Positions 25,805 through 36,471 of a stretch of DNA of 64,000 nucleotides are shown one piece after another; the stretch's first letter is position 1, and the number at the start of each line of letters is the position of its first letter. The stretch is from an uncultured Clostridia bacterium (GTDB lineage: Bacteria > Bacillota > Clostridia > TANB77 > CAG-508). The notes below the pieces were generated by a model. That model saw only the letters and a program-made list of their open reading frames with translations. It did not search any database and had not been told where the DNA came from. The position numbers and the translations under genes are program-made. The stretch spans positions 1 through 64,000 of the forward strand of contig CALXVM010000001.1 of NCBI GenBank assembly GCA_944392105.1, read 5' to 3'.

Positions 25805-27454
25805 ATGAATTATAAAGAGTTAGCAGATTTACTTTTTCCAGATGCAAAGCCAGTTTCATATTACGAGGAAAAATATCCAGCGAGAAATTTAAAAGAGGGT
25901 GCTGCTGTAGTTAGGTTTGCCCCAAGTCCAACAGGATTTGTACATATTGGTGGACTTTATCAAAGCATTATAAATAGAAAATTAGCGGACCAAACAGGTG
26001 GCGTATTTATATTAAGAATAGAAGATACAGATCAAAAAAGACAAATAGAAAATGGTGTTGTACAAATAGTAGATTCACTTAAGGATTTTGATATAATACC
26101 AGATGAAGGAATGACAGGAGAAAATACAGAAAAAGGAATATATGGACCATATAAACAAAGCGATAGAAAGGATATATACCAAGCTTTTGCTAAATATTTA
26201 ATAGAGCAAGGAAAAGCATATCCATGTTTTGCAACTCCAGAAGAACTAGAAGAAATGAGAAATAAGCAAGAAGCTGCAAAAATTAGACCTGGATATTATG
26301 GAATATGGGCAAAATATAGAACTTTGTCAGTAGATGAGGCAGCAGAAAAAATAAAAGCAGGAGAACCATGGGTTGTACGTTTTAAATCAATGGGACAAGA
26401 AGATAAAAAAATTAAGCATCATGATTTAATAAAAGGAAATATAGAGTTTCCAGAAAATGACCAAGATATAGTTATAATAAAAGCAGATGGACTTCCAACA
26501 TACCATTTTGCACATGCTGTTGATGATCATTTAATGAGAGTAACACATGTAGTTCGTGCAGATGAATGGCTATCATCTGTACCTCTACATTTAGAGTTAT
26601 TTAAAGCATTAGGATTTAAAACTCCTAAATATGCACATACAGCATCTATCATGAAAGAGGACGAAGGTAAGAAACGTAAAATTAGTAAAAGGAAGGACCC
26701 AGAAGCAGCAGTTAGTTACTATCATGAAGAAGGAATTCCTTCACAAGCCGTTTGTGAATATTTATTAAATATAGCAAATTCAAATTTTGAAGGATGGAGA
26801 AAAGCAAATCCAGATAAAGATATTTCAGAATTTAAATTTGAACTTGGAAAAATGAGTGTAAGTGGAGCTGTTTTTGATTTAATAAAACTTTTAGATGTTT
26901 CTAAAAATGTTATATCTAAATATACTAAAGAAAGAATATATGATGAAGTTTTAACATGGGCAAAGAGATATGATACAGAATTAGAAGAAATGTTACAAGA
27001 TAAAGAATATTCATTAAAAGTATTTGGGATAGAAAGAGGAAATGCGAAACCAAGGAAAGATATTGCAAAATGGAGTGATGTAAAAGAAAGCATTATATAC
27101 ATGTATGACAATAAATTCCTAAATTCTAATACAGAATATCAATTTGGAAATATAAATGATAAAGAAGAAATAAAGAAAATATTAACTTCGTATATGGAAA
27201 AACATTTTAATATGCAAGATGATAAGCAAACATGGTTTGACAAAATAAAAGATTTATCAGAAGAATTTGGATATGCAAGAGAAGTAAAAGAATATAAGCA
27301 AAATCCAGAAAATTATAAAGGACATGTTGGAGATGTAAGTACAGTATTAAGAGTTGCATTAACAGGAAGACAAAATACACCAGATTTATATGAAATAATG
27401 CAAGTTTTAGGGGAAGAAAGCATTAAAACAAGAATGGAGAAAGCAAAGAAATAA
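25805..27454 (+). CDS. gltX: glutamyl-tRNA synthetase
   Basis: A 549-residue class I synthetase that charges tRNA-Glu. The ATG at 25805 lies 6 nt after AGGAGA; the upstream in-frame ATG at 25739 is inside the promoter. FAPSPTGFVHIGG gives the HIGH-type motif near residue 46 and KISKRKD the KMSKS-type motif near 292. At 549 residues it is longer than the 480-490 of most bacterial enzymes, because of an N-terminal lead of about 37 residues and insertions, a form seen in gut clostridia. Monocistronic, ending in a bidirectional terminator. Confidence 0.93.
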   Translation: MNYKELADLLFPDAKPVSYYEEKYPARNLKEGAAVVRFAPSPTGFVHIGGLYQSIINRKLADQTGGVFILRIEDTDQKRQIENGVVQIVDSLKDFDIIPDEGMTGENTEKGIYGPYKQSDRKDIYQAFAKYLIEQGKAYPCFATPEELEEMRNKQEAAKIRPGYYGIWAKYRTLSVDEAAEKIKAGEPWVVRFKSMGQEDKKIKHHDLIKGNIEFPENDQDIVIIKADGLPTYHFAHAVDDHLMRVTHVVRADEWLSSVPLHLELFKALGFKTPKYAHTASIMKEDEGKKRKISKRKDPEAAVSYYHEEGIPSQAVCEYLLNIANSNFEGWRKANPDKDISEFKFELGKMSVSGAVFDLIKLLDVSKNVISKYTKERIYDEVLTWAKRYDTELEEMLQDKEYSLKVFGIERGNAKPRKDIAKWSDVKESIIYMYDNKFLNSNTEYQFGNINDKEEIKKILTSYMEKHFNMQDDKQTWFDKIKDLSEEFGYAREVKEYKQNPENYKGHVGDVSTVLRVALTGRQNTPDLYEIMQVLGEESIKTRMEKAKK

Positions 27455-27525
27455 AGATTCAATAAAAAAAATTCCATACCAGACTATACTAGATAAACTA
27501 AATGTAAATAAATTTTAATAATAGC

Positions 27526-27560
27526 AAAAGTGGCAGATGCTTTAGCATCTGCCACTTTTT
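27526..27560. terminator. bidirectional terminator between gltX and the 27578 gene
   Basis: AAAAGTGGCAGATGC (27526-27540) pairs with GCATCTGCCACTTTT (27545-27559); 15 bp with a 4-nt loop, A-run on one side and T-run on the other. Confidence 0.9.
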
Positions 27561-27577
27561 CACTGACTCCAAAAGAA

Positions 27578-27817
27578 TCAGAACGGGGTGAAACACATGA
27601 TCTTGCGACGCGCATAGACGTTGTTGTCAGACATTGCTCGAATGTCAGCAAGCATAGACTTTGGCGCCCACACACAGACAGTTACATCGGAAAGAGTAAA
27701 CTGACAGGTTGGAAAATTGGCTTCAAGGCCAATGGTAAAGGCCTCTGCACGCTCGTCAGTAGCGAATTCCAGCCGGATATCTTCCTTTGCTGCTTTGGCT
27801 TTCTTTTTCTGTGCCAT
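27578..27817 (-). CDS. small hypothetical protein, high-GC foreign-type gene
   Basis: A 79-residue protein starting at ATG 27817 with GGAGTG 9-10 nt upstream. It opens with a Lys/Ala-rich stretch (MAQKKKAKAAKEDIRL) followed by a compact alpha-beta segment. I do not recognise it. Codon use (CGC, CGG, GCC, CTC) is far more GC-rich than in flanking genes; an in-frame CGG at 27773-27775 encodes Arg. It has a perfect promoter, two inverted repeats in the leader that may be operators, and a strong terminator, so it is a self-contained cassette. Function unknown. Confidence 0.6.
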   Translation of the reverse strand: MAQKKKAKAAKEDIRLEFATDERAEAFTIGLEANFPTCQFTLSDVTVCVWAPKSMLADIRAMSDNNVYARRKIMCFTPF

Positions 27818-27839
27818 AATGTCACACTCCAATAGGTTA

Positions 27840-27880
27840 TTTGTCCAACTGAACAAACCGTGATAAACGTTCATTTGAAC
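27840..27880 (-). promoter_or_regulatory. two inverted repeats in the leader of the 27817 gene
   Basis: TTTGTCCAACTGAACAAA (27840-27857) and GTTCATTTGAAC (27869-27880) are palindromic and lie between the promoter and the ribosome binding site. They could bind a repressor. The half-site order differs from the clostridial LexA box. Confidence 0.4.
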
Positions 27881-27888
27881 ATATTACT

Positions 27889-27917
27889 ATTATAATACTA
27901 AAAACTTACATAGTCAA
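27889..27917 (-). promoter_or_regulatory. promoter of the 27817 gene
   Basis: On the minus strand, TTGACT (27917-27912), 17-nt spacer, TATAAT (27894-27889). Confidence 0.75.
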
Positions 27918-27973
27918 TGAAATTAACATAATTTGAAGAACTATGTAAGTTTTTATAATATATATAAGTGCAA

Positions 27974-28570
27974 TTAGGCTAGCGAGATATCTAAATATTC
28001 GTATATTTTATTCCAAGCTTCCTCAGAATATATTTTTCTTTCGCTAGAAAATGGAATAAAAGTAAAATCACGCATAGGATTTAATTCATCTTGTAAAGCC
28101 TTTACGGCGTCATTTACTTTAGTAACTGCAATTTTATCTGCTTTATTTGCGATAATAACACAAGGTAAATTGCTATGTACTATGTAATCATACATTATCC
28201 TATCATTTGCTCCAGGTGAATGCCTAATGTCAATTAAGAATATTACTAAAGCTATATTTTTAGATTTCCTTAAATATTCATCTATAAAAGAATTTACTTT
28301 TGATTGCTCTTGCTTAGACATTTTACTATATCCGTATCCAGGTAAATCTACAAAATAAAATTTGTTATCCATATTATAAAAATTAATTTGTCTAGTCTTT
28401 CCAGGTTCACTACTAGTTCTAGCAAGCTTTTTTCTATTTACCATTGTATTAATGAATGAAGATTTACCAACATTAGATTTACCAACAAGAACAATTTGGG
28501 GTAAATCATTTTGTGGGTATTGCTTTGGATTTACAGCTGATATTTCAAATTGTGGATTTTTTATATTCAT
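27974..28570 (-). CDS. engB: ribosome biogenesis GTPase EngB/YsxC
   Basis: A 198-residue TRAFAC GTPase needed for 50S ribosome assembly. The P-loop GKSNVGKSS is at residues 30-38. G2 lies in the SSEPGKTRQINFY segment, G3 is DLPGYGYSK, G4 is ANKADK. AAAGGGAG precedes the ATG. The usual neighbour lonA is absent; purA lies upstream across a terminator. It is a typical complete family member with AT-rich native codons. Confidence 0.95.
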   Translation of the reverse strand: MNIKNPQFEISAVNPKQYPQNDLPQIVLVGKSNVGKSSFINTMVNRKKLARTSSEPGKTRQINFYNMDNKFYFVDLPGYGYSKMSKQEQSKVNSFIDEYLRKSKNIALVIFLIDIRHSPGANDRIMYDYIVHSNLPCVIIANKADKIAVTKVNDAVKALQDELNPMRDFTFIPFSSERKIYSEEAWNKIYEYLDISLA

Positions 28571-28714
28571 ATAATTCTCCCTTTATAAAAATCAATTTTA
28601 AATTTTAAATTGTAAATTAAATTCACAATTTATTTTAAGACTATAATACTTATATATTAACATATGTGAACATTTTTTTCAAATTGGAAATTAGGGAAAG
28701 GTCCAAATTTCCAA

Positions 28715-28754
28715 AATAAGAGGAGAGGGGTATCTTAAAAAGAACCCCTCTCCT
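28715..28754 (-). terminator. terminator of purA
   Basis: AGGAGAGGGG (28721-28730) pairs with CCCCTCTCCT (28745-28754); on the minus strand it is followed by CTTATTTT. Confidence 0.85.
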
Positions 28755-28794
28755 ATGTAACTCTTGTAAGTTTTTTGGTAACAGTTGATATTGT

Positions 28795-30195
<1,401 letters not shown>

Positions 30196-30361
30196 TTACC
30201 ATAAAAACTTACGTAAAAATTTTATCATAAAAATTGGATAAAATCAATTAGTAAAAGTTATTTATGACTGTTACTGATAAAGTATCAAAAATATAAATGG
30301 ATGAAAATTTTAATAATTAGATAGAGTATAAAATAATTACAAAAACTATAAAATTTTATAA

Positions 30362-30397
30362 AAAATAACTATAGATATAATTATCTATAGTTATTTT
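30362..30397 (-). terminator. terminator of serS
   Basis: A 16-bp palindromic stem AAAATAACTATAGATA with a 4-nt loop, followed by a T-run on the minus strand, just after the serS stop. Confidence 0.8.
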
Positions 30398-30424
30398 AAA
30401 ATCTATGAATTCATTTTTAACAAA

Positions 30425-31711
30425 TTATTTTTTTGGTACTAGTTTTTCAGTACCACCCATATAAGGCCATAATACTTTTGGAATACTAACACTACCATCT
30501 TCGTTATAATTGTTTTCTAATAAAGCAATTAACATACGAGGTGGGGCTACAACTGTATTATTTAAAGTATGTGCATAATAATTTCCTTTTTCACCCTTAA
30601 TACGTATTCCTAGACGTCTAGCTTGAGCATCTGTTAAGTTAGAACAGCTTCCAACCTCAAAATATTTCTTTTGTCTTGGACTCCAAGCTTCAACATCACA
30701 ACTCTTAGCTTTTAAATCTGCCAAATCTCCACTACAGCATTCTAATGTACGTACAGGAATGTCCATACTTCTAAATAACTCAACTGTGTATGACCATAGT
30801 TTATCATACCAATTCCAGCTGTCTTCTGGTTCACATACAACAATCATTTCTTGCTTTTCAAATTGATGTATACGGTAAACTCCACGTTCTTCAATACCAT
30901 GAGCACCTTTTTCTTTTCTAAAACATGGAGAATATGAGGTCATTGTATAAGGAACTTCTGCTTTTGGAAGTAATTGACCTTTAAATTTTCCTATCATTGA
31001 GTGTTCACTTGTACCAATTAAATATAAGTCTTCACCTTCAATTTTATACATCATAGCATCCATTTCTTCAAAGCTCATAACGCCATCAACAACGTCACTT
31101 CTTATCATAAATGGAGGGATGCAATATGTGAATCCTTTATTAATCATAAAGTCTCTAGCATATGCAAGAACTGCAGAATGAAGTCTTGCAATATCTCCTA
31201 CTAAATAATAAAAGCCATTTCCTGCAACTCTACGTGCTGAGTCTAAGTCTATTCCAGCAAAAGATTCCATTATATCTGTGTGGTATGGAACTTCATAAGG
31301 TGGAACAACAGGGTCTCCAAATTTTTCTATTTCTACATTTTTGCTATCATCTTCACCAATAGGAACAGAATCATGCATAATATTAGGTATTTTCATCATT
31401 CTTTCTCTTATTTCTGCGTTATATTTTTCTTCAAGTTTCTCATTTTCTTCGAGTTCTGTGTTTATATTTTGTACTTGTTTTTTTATTTCTTCTGCTTCGG
31501 ATTTTTTATTTTCTTTCATTAAAGCACCAATTTGGCTACTTAATGAATTTCTTTGCATTCTAAGTTCGTCACCTTTTAATTTTACTTGACGATTTTTTTC
31601 ATCTAAATCTTTTACTTCGTCTACTAAGACAAGTTTGTGGTCTTGGAATTTCTTCTTGATATTTTCTTTCACAAGATCTGGATTTTCACGAATTAGTTTA
31701 ATATCAATCAT
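30425..31711 (-). CDS. serS: seryl-tRNA synthetase
   Basis: A 428-residue class II synthetase charging tRNA-Ser. The start is ATG 31711, 8 nt after AGAGGT; earlier in-frame ATGs are too close to or beyond the site. The N-terminal coiled-coil arm for the tRNA long arm (about 30-100), GTSEHSMIGKF, CFRKEKGAHG (motif 2) and the C-terminal NNTVVAPPRMLIALLEN (motif 3) are all present. I looked for a T-box leader upstream and saw none. It is divergent from the ECF sigma operon. Confidence 0.95.
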   Translation of the reverse strand: MIDIKLIRENPDLVKENIKKKFQDHKLVLVDEVKDLDEKNRQVKLKGDELRMQRNSLSSQIGALMKENKKSEAEEIKKQVQNINTELEENEKLEEKYNAEIRERMMKIPNIMHDSVPIGEDDSKNVEIEKFGDPVVPPYEVPYHTDIMESFAGIDLDSARRVAGNGFYYLVGDIARLHSAVLAYARDFMINKGFTYCIPPFMIRSDVVDGVMSFEEMDAMMYKIEGEDLYLIGTSEHSMIGKFKGQLLPKAEVPYTMTSYSPCFRKEKGAHGIEERGVYRIHQFEKQEMIVVCEPEDSWNWYDKLWSYTVELFRSMDIPVRTLECCSGDLADLKAKSCDVEAWSPRQKKYFEVGSCSNLTDAQARRLGIRIKGEKGNYYAHTLNNTVVAPPRMLIALLENNYNEDGSVSIPKVLWPYMGGTEKLVPKK

Positions 31712-31818
31712 GAACATTACCTCTTTTCTTAAATAATGACACCATTTTATCATAAAAGCCTTATATAATCAAGGATTGCTAAAAAAATAATAGTTATACA
31801 TGAAAAATAATACTTATG

Positions 31819-31847
31819 TTGACCTAAAAGTTTATCCATGCTATATT
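31819..31847 (+). promoter_or_regulatory. sigma-A promoter of the sigma-factor operon
   Basis: TTGACC (31819-31824), 17-nt spacer, TATATT (31842-31847). Confidence 0.6.
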
Positions 31848-31887
31848 ATGTGAAAACGAAAAAATTATAAAAATATAAAAAAAAAAC

Positions 31888-31912
31888 AAACTTTTTTATA
31901 ACTTTAATCGTC
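31888..31912 (+). promoter_or_regulatory. possible ECF-sigma autoregulatory promoter
   Basis: AAAC (31888-31891), 17-nt spacer, CGTC (31909-31912), the general pattern used by ECF factors such as SigV. It lies 22 nt before the ribosome binding site. Tentative. Confidence 0.35.
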
Positions 31913-31945
31913 TAATATTTTGAAGAACACAATGGGAGGACATTT

Positions 31946-32416
31946 GTGAAAAAGGATGAAGCAATACAAGTATTAATAGAATATGTAAGAGCAAATGAAG
32001 CTGGATTATACCGCATAGCATATAGTTATGTAAAAGATGAAGAAACTGCCTTAGATATGGTTCAAGATGCAATTGAAAAGGCAATTAAAAAAATTCACAC
32101 GTTAAAGTATAAAGAGTACGTAAAAACATGGTTTTATCGTATTTTAGTTAACAGATGTATGGATAATTTAAAAAGAAAAAGTGTAAGGCAAGAAATTTGT
32201 TTAGAAGATTATCTTATCAACGAAGAAGACAAAGAATATATAGATATCTATCGTTCTATAGATAAACTAAAACCGAAATTTAGAACTGTTATTGTATTGC
32301 GTTATTTTGAAAATATGAAATTAGAAGAAATTGCTCAAATTACAGATACTAATGTAAGCACTGTTAAAACAAGATTGTATAAAGCTCTGAAAGATTTAAA
32401 AACAGAGCTAATGTAA
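31946..32416 (+). CDS. ECF RNA polymerase sigma factor, SigV-like
   Basis: A 156-residue sigma-70 family member with only regions 2 and 4. GTG start 5 nt after GGGAGGA. Region 2 contains SYVKDEETALDMVQDAIEKA; region 4 contains RTVIVLRYFENMKLEEIAQI and a helix-turn-helix ending in STVKTRLYKALKDLK. The next gene encodes an RsiV-like membrane anti-sigma, and the third a peptidoglycan-type deacetylase. This matches the SigV lysozyme-response arrangement of Bacillus and Clostridioides, although the signal here is inference. Confidence 0.85.
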   Translation: MKKDEAIQVLIEYVRANEAGLYRIAYSYVKDEETALDMVQDAIEKAIKKIHTLKYKEYVKTWFYRILVNRCMDNLKRKSVRQEICLEDYLINEEDKEYIDIYRSIDKLKPKFRTVIVLRYFENMKLEEIAQITDTNVSTVKTRLYKALKDLKTELM

Positions 32417-32476
32417 AAAATATACTATTTAAATTTAAGTATTAGAATAGATCCAAAAAAGATAGAAAGGATATTT

Positions 32477-33346
32477 ATGAAAAAATTAAAAAAAGCATGC
32501 CAATTTTATGAATCTTTAAAAATACCCAAACAATTAGAATATACTGTTGAAAGTGCATTTAAAGAAAACAAAAAAACAAAAAGAAAATGGGTATTTACAA
32601 AAACTATATTAGCAATTACTTGTTCTGCATGTTTTGCGTTTTTTATTATGGTAAATACAAATATGTCTTTTGCAAATGCTGTTAGTAATATACCAATTGT
32701 TAGAGATATTGCAGAAATTTTTACTATTAGAGATTATAAAGAAGATAATGAATCAGAACTAATCGATGCAAAAGTTCCTGCACTTAGAAATACTGGTAAT
32801 ACCGCTTTAGAAAAAAGGATAAATGCAGAAATTATGCACAAAGTAGATGCATTAGTACACGACGTAAAAAACAGGGCAAAGGAATATCAAAATATTTTGA
32901 AAGAAGCAAATTATACAGATGCAGCAATTAAAAGAATCGAAGTTCAAATTGATTATGAAATAAAATCAAATACAAAAGAAAGAGTATCTTTTGTATTAAG
33001 CAAGTCAGAATATTTTGGAAGTAACTATACAGAAAAATATTACTATAATGTAGATTTAACTACAGGAAAAGATATTACTTTAAAAGATATGTTAGGAGAA
33101 AATTATAAAAGTATTGCTAATTCACAAATAAAAGAACAAATTCAAGAAAGAATAGAAAATGATGAAAATGCAATGTTCTTTAGCGAAGAAGATGATCCAT
33201 ACTTAGAAGATGGTTCGTCATTTAAGTCTATTAGTGATAAGCAAGAATTTTATATAAATGAAGAAGGAAATGTTGTTATTGTATTTCCAAAATATACAAT
33301 TGCACCAGGCTATATGGGCATTTTGGAATTTGAAATTAAGAAGTAG
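32477..33346 (+). CDS. RsiV-like anti-sigma factor (DUF3298)
   Basis: A 289-residue protein with GAAAGGA before the ATG. A cytoplasmic head of about 38 residues would hold the sigma factor. One membrane helix follows at about 40-62, then an extracellular part with the DUF4163/DUF3298 pattern of RsiV (YYYNVDLTTGKDITLKDML; VFPKYTIAPGYMG). Bacillus RsiV binds lysozyme directly, which triggers its cleavage and frees SigV. The position behind the sigma gene supports the pair. The spacer between them (60 nt) has no terminator. Confidence 0.8.
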   Translation: MKKLKKACQFYESLKIPKQLEYTVESAFKENKKTKRKWVFTKTILAITCSACFAFFIMVNTNMSFANAVSNIPIVRDIAEIFTIRDYKEDNESELIDAKVPALRNTGNTALEKRINAEIMHKVDALVHDVKNRAKEYQNILKEANYTDAAIKRIEVQIDYEIKSNTKERVSFVLSKSEYFGSNYTEKYYYNVDLTTGKDITLKDMLGENYKSIANSQIKEQIQERIENDENAMFFSEEDDPYLEDGSSFKSISDKQEFYINEEGNVVIVFPKYTIAPGYMGILEFEIKK

Positions 33347-33433
33347 AAATTATATGAAAAAATACCCAAAGTGCAGGATAATACATGATAATTTTAGAAA
33401 AAATAATGAATAAAAACGTAGGAAGTGAACAAA

Positions 33434-34714
33434 ATGAATATATTAAATGTTATAGAAGTAATAGTTGCCATTATTTTAATTATTTTTATAGTTTTATTAC
33501 ATACAAGCAACAAGAAACTAAAACTATATAGAGTAGTATTTTTAGAAATTACATTAGTTGCGATTTTTGGACATGTTGGTTATAACTTATTTTTTAAACA
33601 ACCAACAATTGAAATATTAGGAGATAAAAAAATTGTAATAGAAGCTGGAAGAGATTATGAAGACAAAGGGGCAAAAGCAAAGCTACGAGGCAAAGATATT
33701 TCAAAAACTTTAAAAGTAAAAAATGAAGTTAATCCTAAGAAGCCAGGAGAGTATAAAGTATATTATGAGTTAATCTATAAAAACAAATTAATAAAAGTAG
33801 AGAGAACAGTTTATGTAAAAGATGAAACTGCTCCAACACTAAAATTAAAAGGAAGCAGTACAATTAATGTTCCAAGTGACAGTGAATATGAAGAGGAAGG
33901 TTATACTGTAGAAGATGATGTAGACGGTGATATTTCAAAAAATGTAAAGATAGACAAAAAAGAGATTAATGAAAAACAATATAAAATAATTTATACAGTT
34001 TGTGATAAATCAGGAAATAGTACAGTTGCAGAACGAATAGTAAATATTGTTAACCCTGTAAAGAAACATGATAAAAGTAAGAATGGGTATGTATATTTAA
34101 CATTTGATGACGGACCAACATTTGACATAACACCAAAAATTCTCGATATTTTAAAAGAAGAAAATATAAAAGCTACTTTTTTTGTTATCAATTATACAAA
34201 GGATAAAGAACCGCTTATTAAAAGAATTGTAGAAGAAGGGCATAGTATAGGTATTCATGGAAATTCTCACAAATATGCTGAGGAGTATCAATCGGCAGAC
34301 CATTTTATGGATAATGTTTATACAATGGAAAAAAAGATAAAAGATGTGACAGGAATAGAAACAAAAATTATAAGATTTCCTGGAGGCAGTTCAAATACAG
34401 TTAGTAAATATTATAGTGTTGGAATTATGACAGCATTAACAAGACGCGTGTTACAAGAGGGATATCGTTACTTTGACTGGAATATTCCTTCGGGAGATTC
34501 TGGAGATGTAGATACTTCTGAAGCAGTATATAACAATGTTACTAAAAATTTAGGAAAAGATTATCCCAATATGGTATTAATGCATGATTTTAGCGGCAAT
34601 AAGAAAACTGTAAATGCATTAAGAGATATTATTCGATATTGTAAAAGCAATGGATATATATTAGATAAAATTAGAGATGATACGCCAATGATTACACATA
34701 AAGTAGCAAATTAA
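33434..34714 (+). CDS. membrane-anchored polysaccharide deacetylase with Ig-like domains
   Basis: About 426 residues from ATG 33434 (TAGGAAG upstream; GTG 33425 is too close). N-terminal membrane helices (about 5-25 and 35-52) are followed by two DUF5011-like Ig domains (EAGRDYEDKGAKAK; ETAPTLKLKGSS) and a NodB deacetylase domain from about 220. That domain has TFDDGP, HSIGIHGNSH with metal-binding His, RFPGG and MHDF. It likely removes acetyl groups from cell-wall GlcNAc or MurNAc outside the cell, giving lysozyme resistance. Being third in the sigma/anti-sigma operon, it is the expected effector. The architecture resembles PdaC- or PgdA-type enzymes. Confidence 0.85.
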   Translation: MNILNVIEVIVAIILIIFIVLLHTSNKKLKLYRVVFLEITLVAIFGHVGYNLFFKQPTIEILGDKKIVIEAGRDYEDKGAKAKLRGKDISKTLKVKNEVNPKKPGEYKVYYELIYKNKLIKVERTVYVKDETAPTLKLKGSSTINVPSDSEYEEEGYTVEDDVDGDISKNVKIDKKEINEKQYKIIYTVCDKSGNSTVAERIVNIVNPVKKHDKSKNGYVYLTFDDGPTFDITPKILDILKEENIKATFFVINYTKDKEPLIKRIVEEGHSIGIHGNSHKYAEEYQSADHFMDNVYTMEKKIKDVTGIETKIIRFPGGSSNTVSKYYSVGIMTALTRRVLQEGYRYFDWNIPSGDSGDVDTSEAVYNNVTKNLGKDYPNMVLMHDFSGNKKTVNALRDIIRYCKSNGYILDKIRDDTPMITHKVAN

Positions 34715-34858
34715 CGAAAAAATTTAGCTTCTCTATTAAAATAGGCTAGTATAACAAATAAGTTAATATAATAAAATGTAATAAAGTACATATTTATGTA
34801 TAAAATTAATTATATTGGCATATACTAGTAATATTAGCATATTAAGGGAGAAGAATGA

Positions 34859-35137
34859 ATGGAAGATAAATTTATAAAAGATGGAAAAAAGGTAACTGAT
34901 AAAACAGAAGAACAAAAGAGTGTGGAGCTTGTTGTTAGTATTTTAAAAACAAAAAAAGATTTAGACATGGCTAATCATAACTTTGAATTCGCAGAAAAAG
35001 AATTAATAGATTATTATGCATATCAAATTAAAGCTAATAAAAGCAAGTTAGATTATTTAATGAAAAAAGCTAAGGAACAAGGGATTGCTCTAGACATGAC
35101 CAATGAAATATATTTAAGAAAAAATGAAGTAGTATAG
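34859..35137 (+). CDS. YaaL-like protein (DUF2508)
   Basis: A 92-residue helical protein with AAGGGAGAAG upstream. KKDLDMANHNFEFAEKELIDYYAYQIKANKSKLDYLMKKA is cut here into its recognisable parts: a tandem-helix DUF2508 core. The gene directly precedes bofA, the same order as yaaL-bofA in Bacillus. Function is unknown; its association with sporulation genes is positional. Confidence 0.75.
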   Translation: MEDKFIKDGKKVTDKTEEQKSVELVVSILKTKKDLDMANHNFEFAEKELIDYYAYQIKANKSKLDYLMKKAKEQGIALDMTNEIYLRKNEVV

Positions 35138-35187
35138 TAATAATTGTCCAATAAATCTCATACTATTTAAATAAGAGGTGAGAATTC

Positions 35188-35451
35188 TTGGACAATAATA
35201 TTTTAATAACATTTGTGGTATGCATAATAGCAATTTTTATATTGGGAAAGATATTTGCTTGGCCATTGAAAGGAATTGTAAAGTTAATAGGTAATTCTAT
35301 AATTGGCGGGGTGATTATATTTATAATAAATTTAATAGGAGCAAATTTGAATTTTCATGTGGGATTAAATATTGGAACTGCATTAGTTGTTGGAATATTA
35401 GGAATTCCAGGGGCAGTCTTACTAATTATATTAACATTATTCTTAGTTTAA
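35188..35451 (+). CDS. bofA: BofA-family inhibitor of pro-sigma-K processing
   Basis: An 87-residue membrane protein starting with TTG (AGAGGTGAG upstream). Two or three hydrophobic helices and the motif NLIGANLNFHVGLNIGTA, then GILGIPGAVLLI, are typical of BofA, which holds the SpoIVFB protease inactive in the outer forespore membrane. It lies after the YaaL-like gene and ends in a terminator shared with the convergent CDF gene. SpoIVFB itself is not in this window. Confidence 0.85.
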   Translation: MDNNILITFVVCIIAIFILGKIFAWPLKGIVKLIGNSIIGGVIIFIINLIGANLNFHVGLNIGTALVVGILGIPGAVLLIILTLFLV

Positions 35452-35474
35452 ATGATTCTATGTTGTATAAAATG

Positions 35475-35517
35475 AAAAAACATTAGGTTACTTTGCTTAT
35501 AATCTAATGCTTTTTTA
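35475..35517. terminator. bidirectional terminator between bofA and CDF gene
   Basis: CATTAGGTTA (35481-35490) pairs with TAATCTAATG (35500-35509), with an A-run before and a T-run after. Confidence 0.8.
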
Positions 35518-35519
35518 TT

Positions 35520-36380
35520 TTATACTGGATTTACGTGAATAATTGCTAGATATATGCTTGGAAGTTTATTTAATTGCTTCTCTAAATTATCAGCAATTTC
35601 ATGACTCTCAAAAGTAGACATATTTCCGTCTAAATCTATAGAAATAGAGATTAAGTATTGATAGCCTACTGGTGTAGAAGTAAAATGCTTTGTTCCTTTT
35701 ATTTCTTTGTAAGTACTTATAATTTCATATATTTCTTTTTTAGTTTTCTCATTAATTGCTTTATCCATCAAAACATTATAACTTTCTATAAAAATTTTAA
35801 CGCCGGTTATACAAATCCAAACAGAAATTCCAATACCTACTACACTATCAAACCAATAAATGTTGTATAAGCTAAGCAATACTGAAATTAAAGTAAAAGT
35901 AGTAATTATACAGTCATTTCTATGGTCTTTCATATTTGCTTTTAATAGTAAGTTGTTGTTTTGTTTATATAATCTATATGTATATAAAAATAATGATAAC
36001 TTAGTTATAATAGTTATTGCACAAACTAAAACTAACATCCAAGAAAAAGTAAATTCAGTGCCTAAAATTAAATTACCAGTTGAATCATATAGTAGTTTAA
36101 AGGCAATAACAATCATAGAAAGGCTTATAAGTAATGAAAAAATGTATTCTGCCTTTCCATGACCAAAGTTATGGTCATCATCTTGAGGTGCACTAGCAAT
36201 TTTGCTACCTATTGATGTCATAGCAGATGCAAATATATCTCCGAAACTATTTGCTGCATCTGCTATCATTGCTTGGCTATGCGTAAAAAGTCCAATAGCT
36301 CCTTTTATGATTAATAAAAATATATTTCCAATTATTCCAATAATTCCAGCTTTTTGTGAACTTACATACCTTTCTTCCAT
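35520..36380 (-). CDS. cation diffusion facilitator transporter
   Basis: A 286-residue divalent metal exporter of the CDF family with six membrane helices. The metal-site aspartates lie in IADAANSFGDIFAS (helix II) and in the helix V segment DSVVGIGIS. HNFGHGKAEYI is the family signature after helix II. The C-terminal cytoplasmic domain (about 205-286) contains metal-binding His residues (HFTSTPVGYQYLISISIDLD, cut at 20). AGAGGTG precedes the ATG. Probably exports Zn, Mn or Fe; specificity cannot be read. Confidence 0.9.
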   Translation of the reverse strand: MEERYVSSQKAGIIGIIGNIFLLIIKGAIGLFTHSQAMIADAANSFGDIFASAMTSIGSKIASAPQDDDHNFGHGKAEYIFSLLISLSMIVIAFKLLYDSTGNLILGTEFTFSWMLVLVCAITIITKLSLFLYTYRLYKQNNNLLLKANMKDHRNDCIITTFTLISVLLSLYNIYWFDSVVGIGISVWICITGVKIFIESYNVLMDKAINEKTKKEIYEIISTYKEIKGTKHFTSTPVGYQYLISISIDLDGNMSTFESHEIADNLEKQLNKLPSIYLAIIHVNPV

Positions 36381-36471
36381 ATTTTGTACACCTCTTAAAA
36401 TGACATTGTTTTAAAAAAATTATTACATATTTTTGATTTACATTTAATACCGTATATTTTTGCGTTACAAA

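Noticed and set aside
31712-31945. T-box leader for serS
   Set aside because: No specifier loop, antiterminator bulge or terminator could be found on the minus strand.
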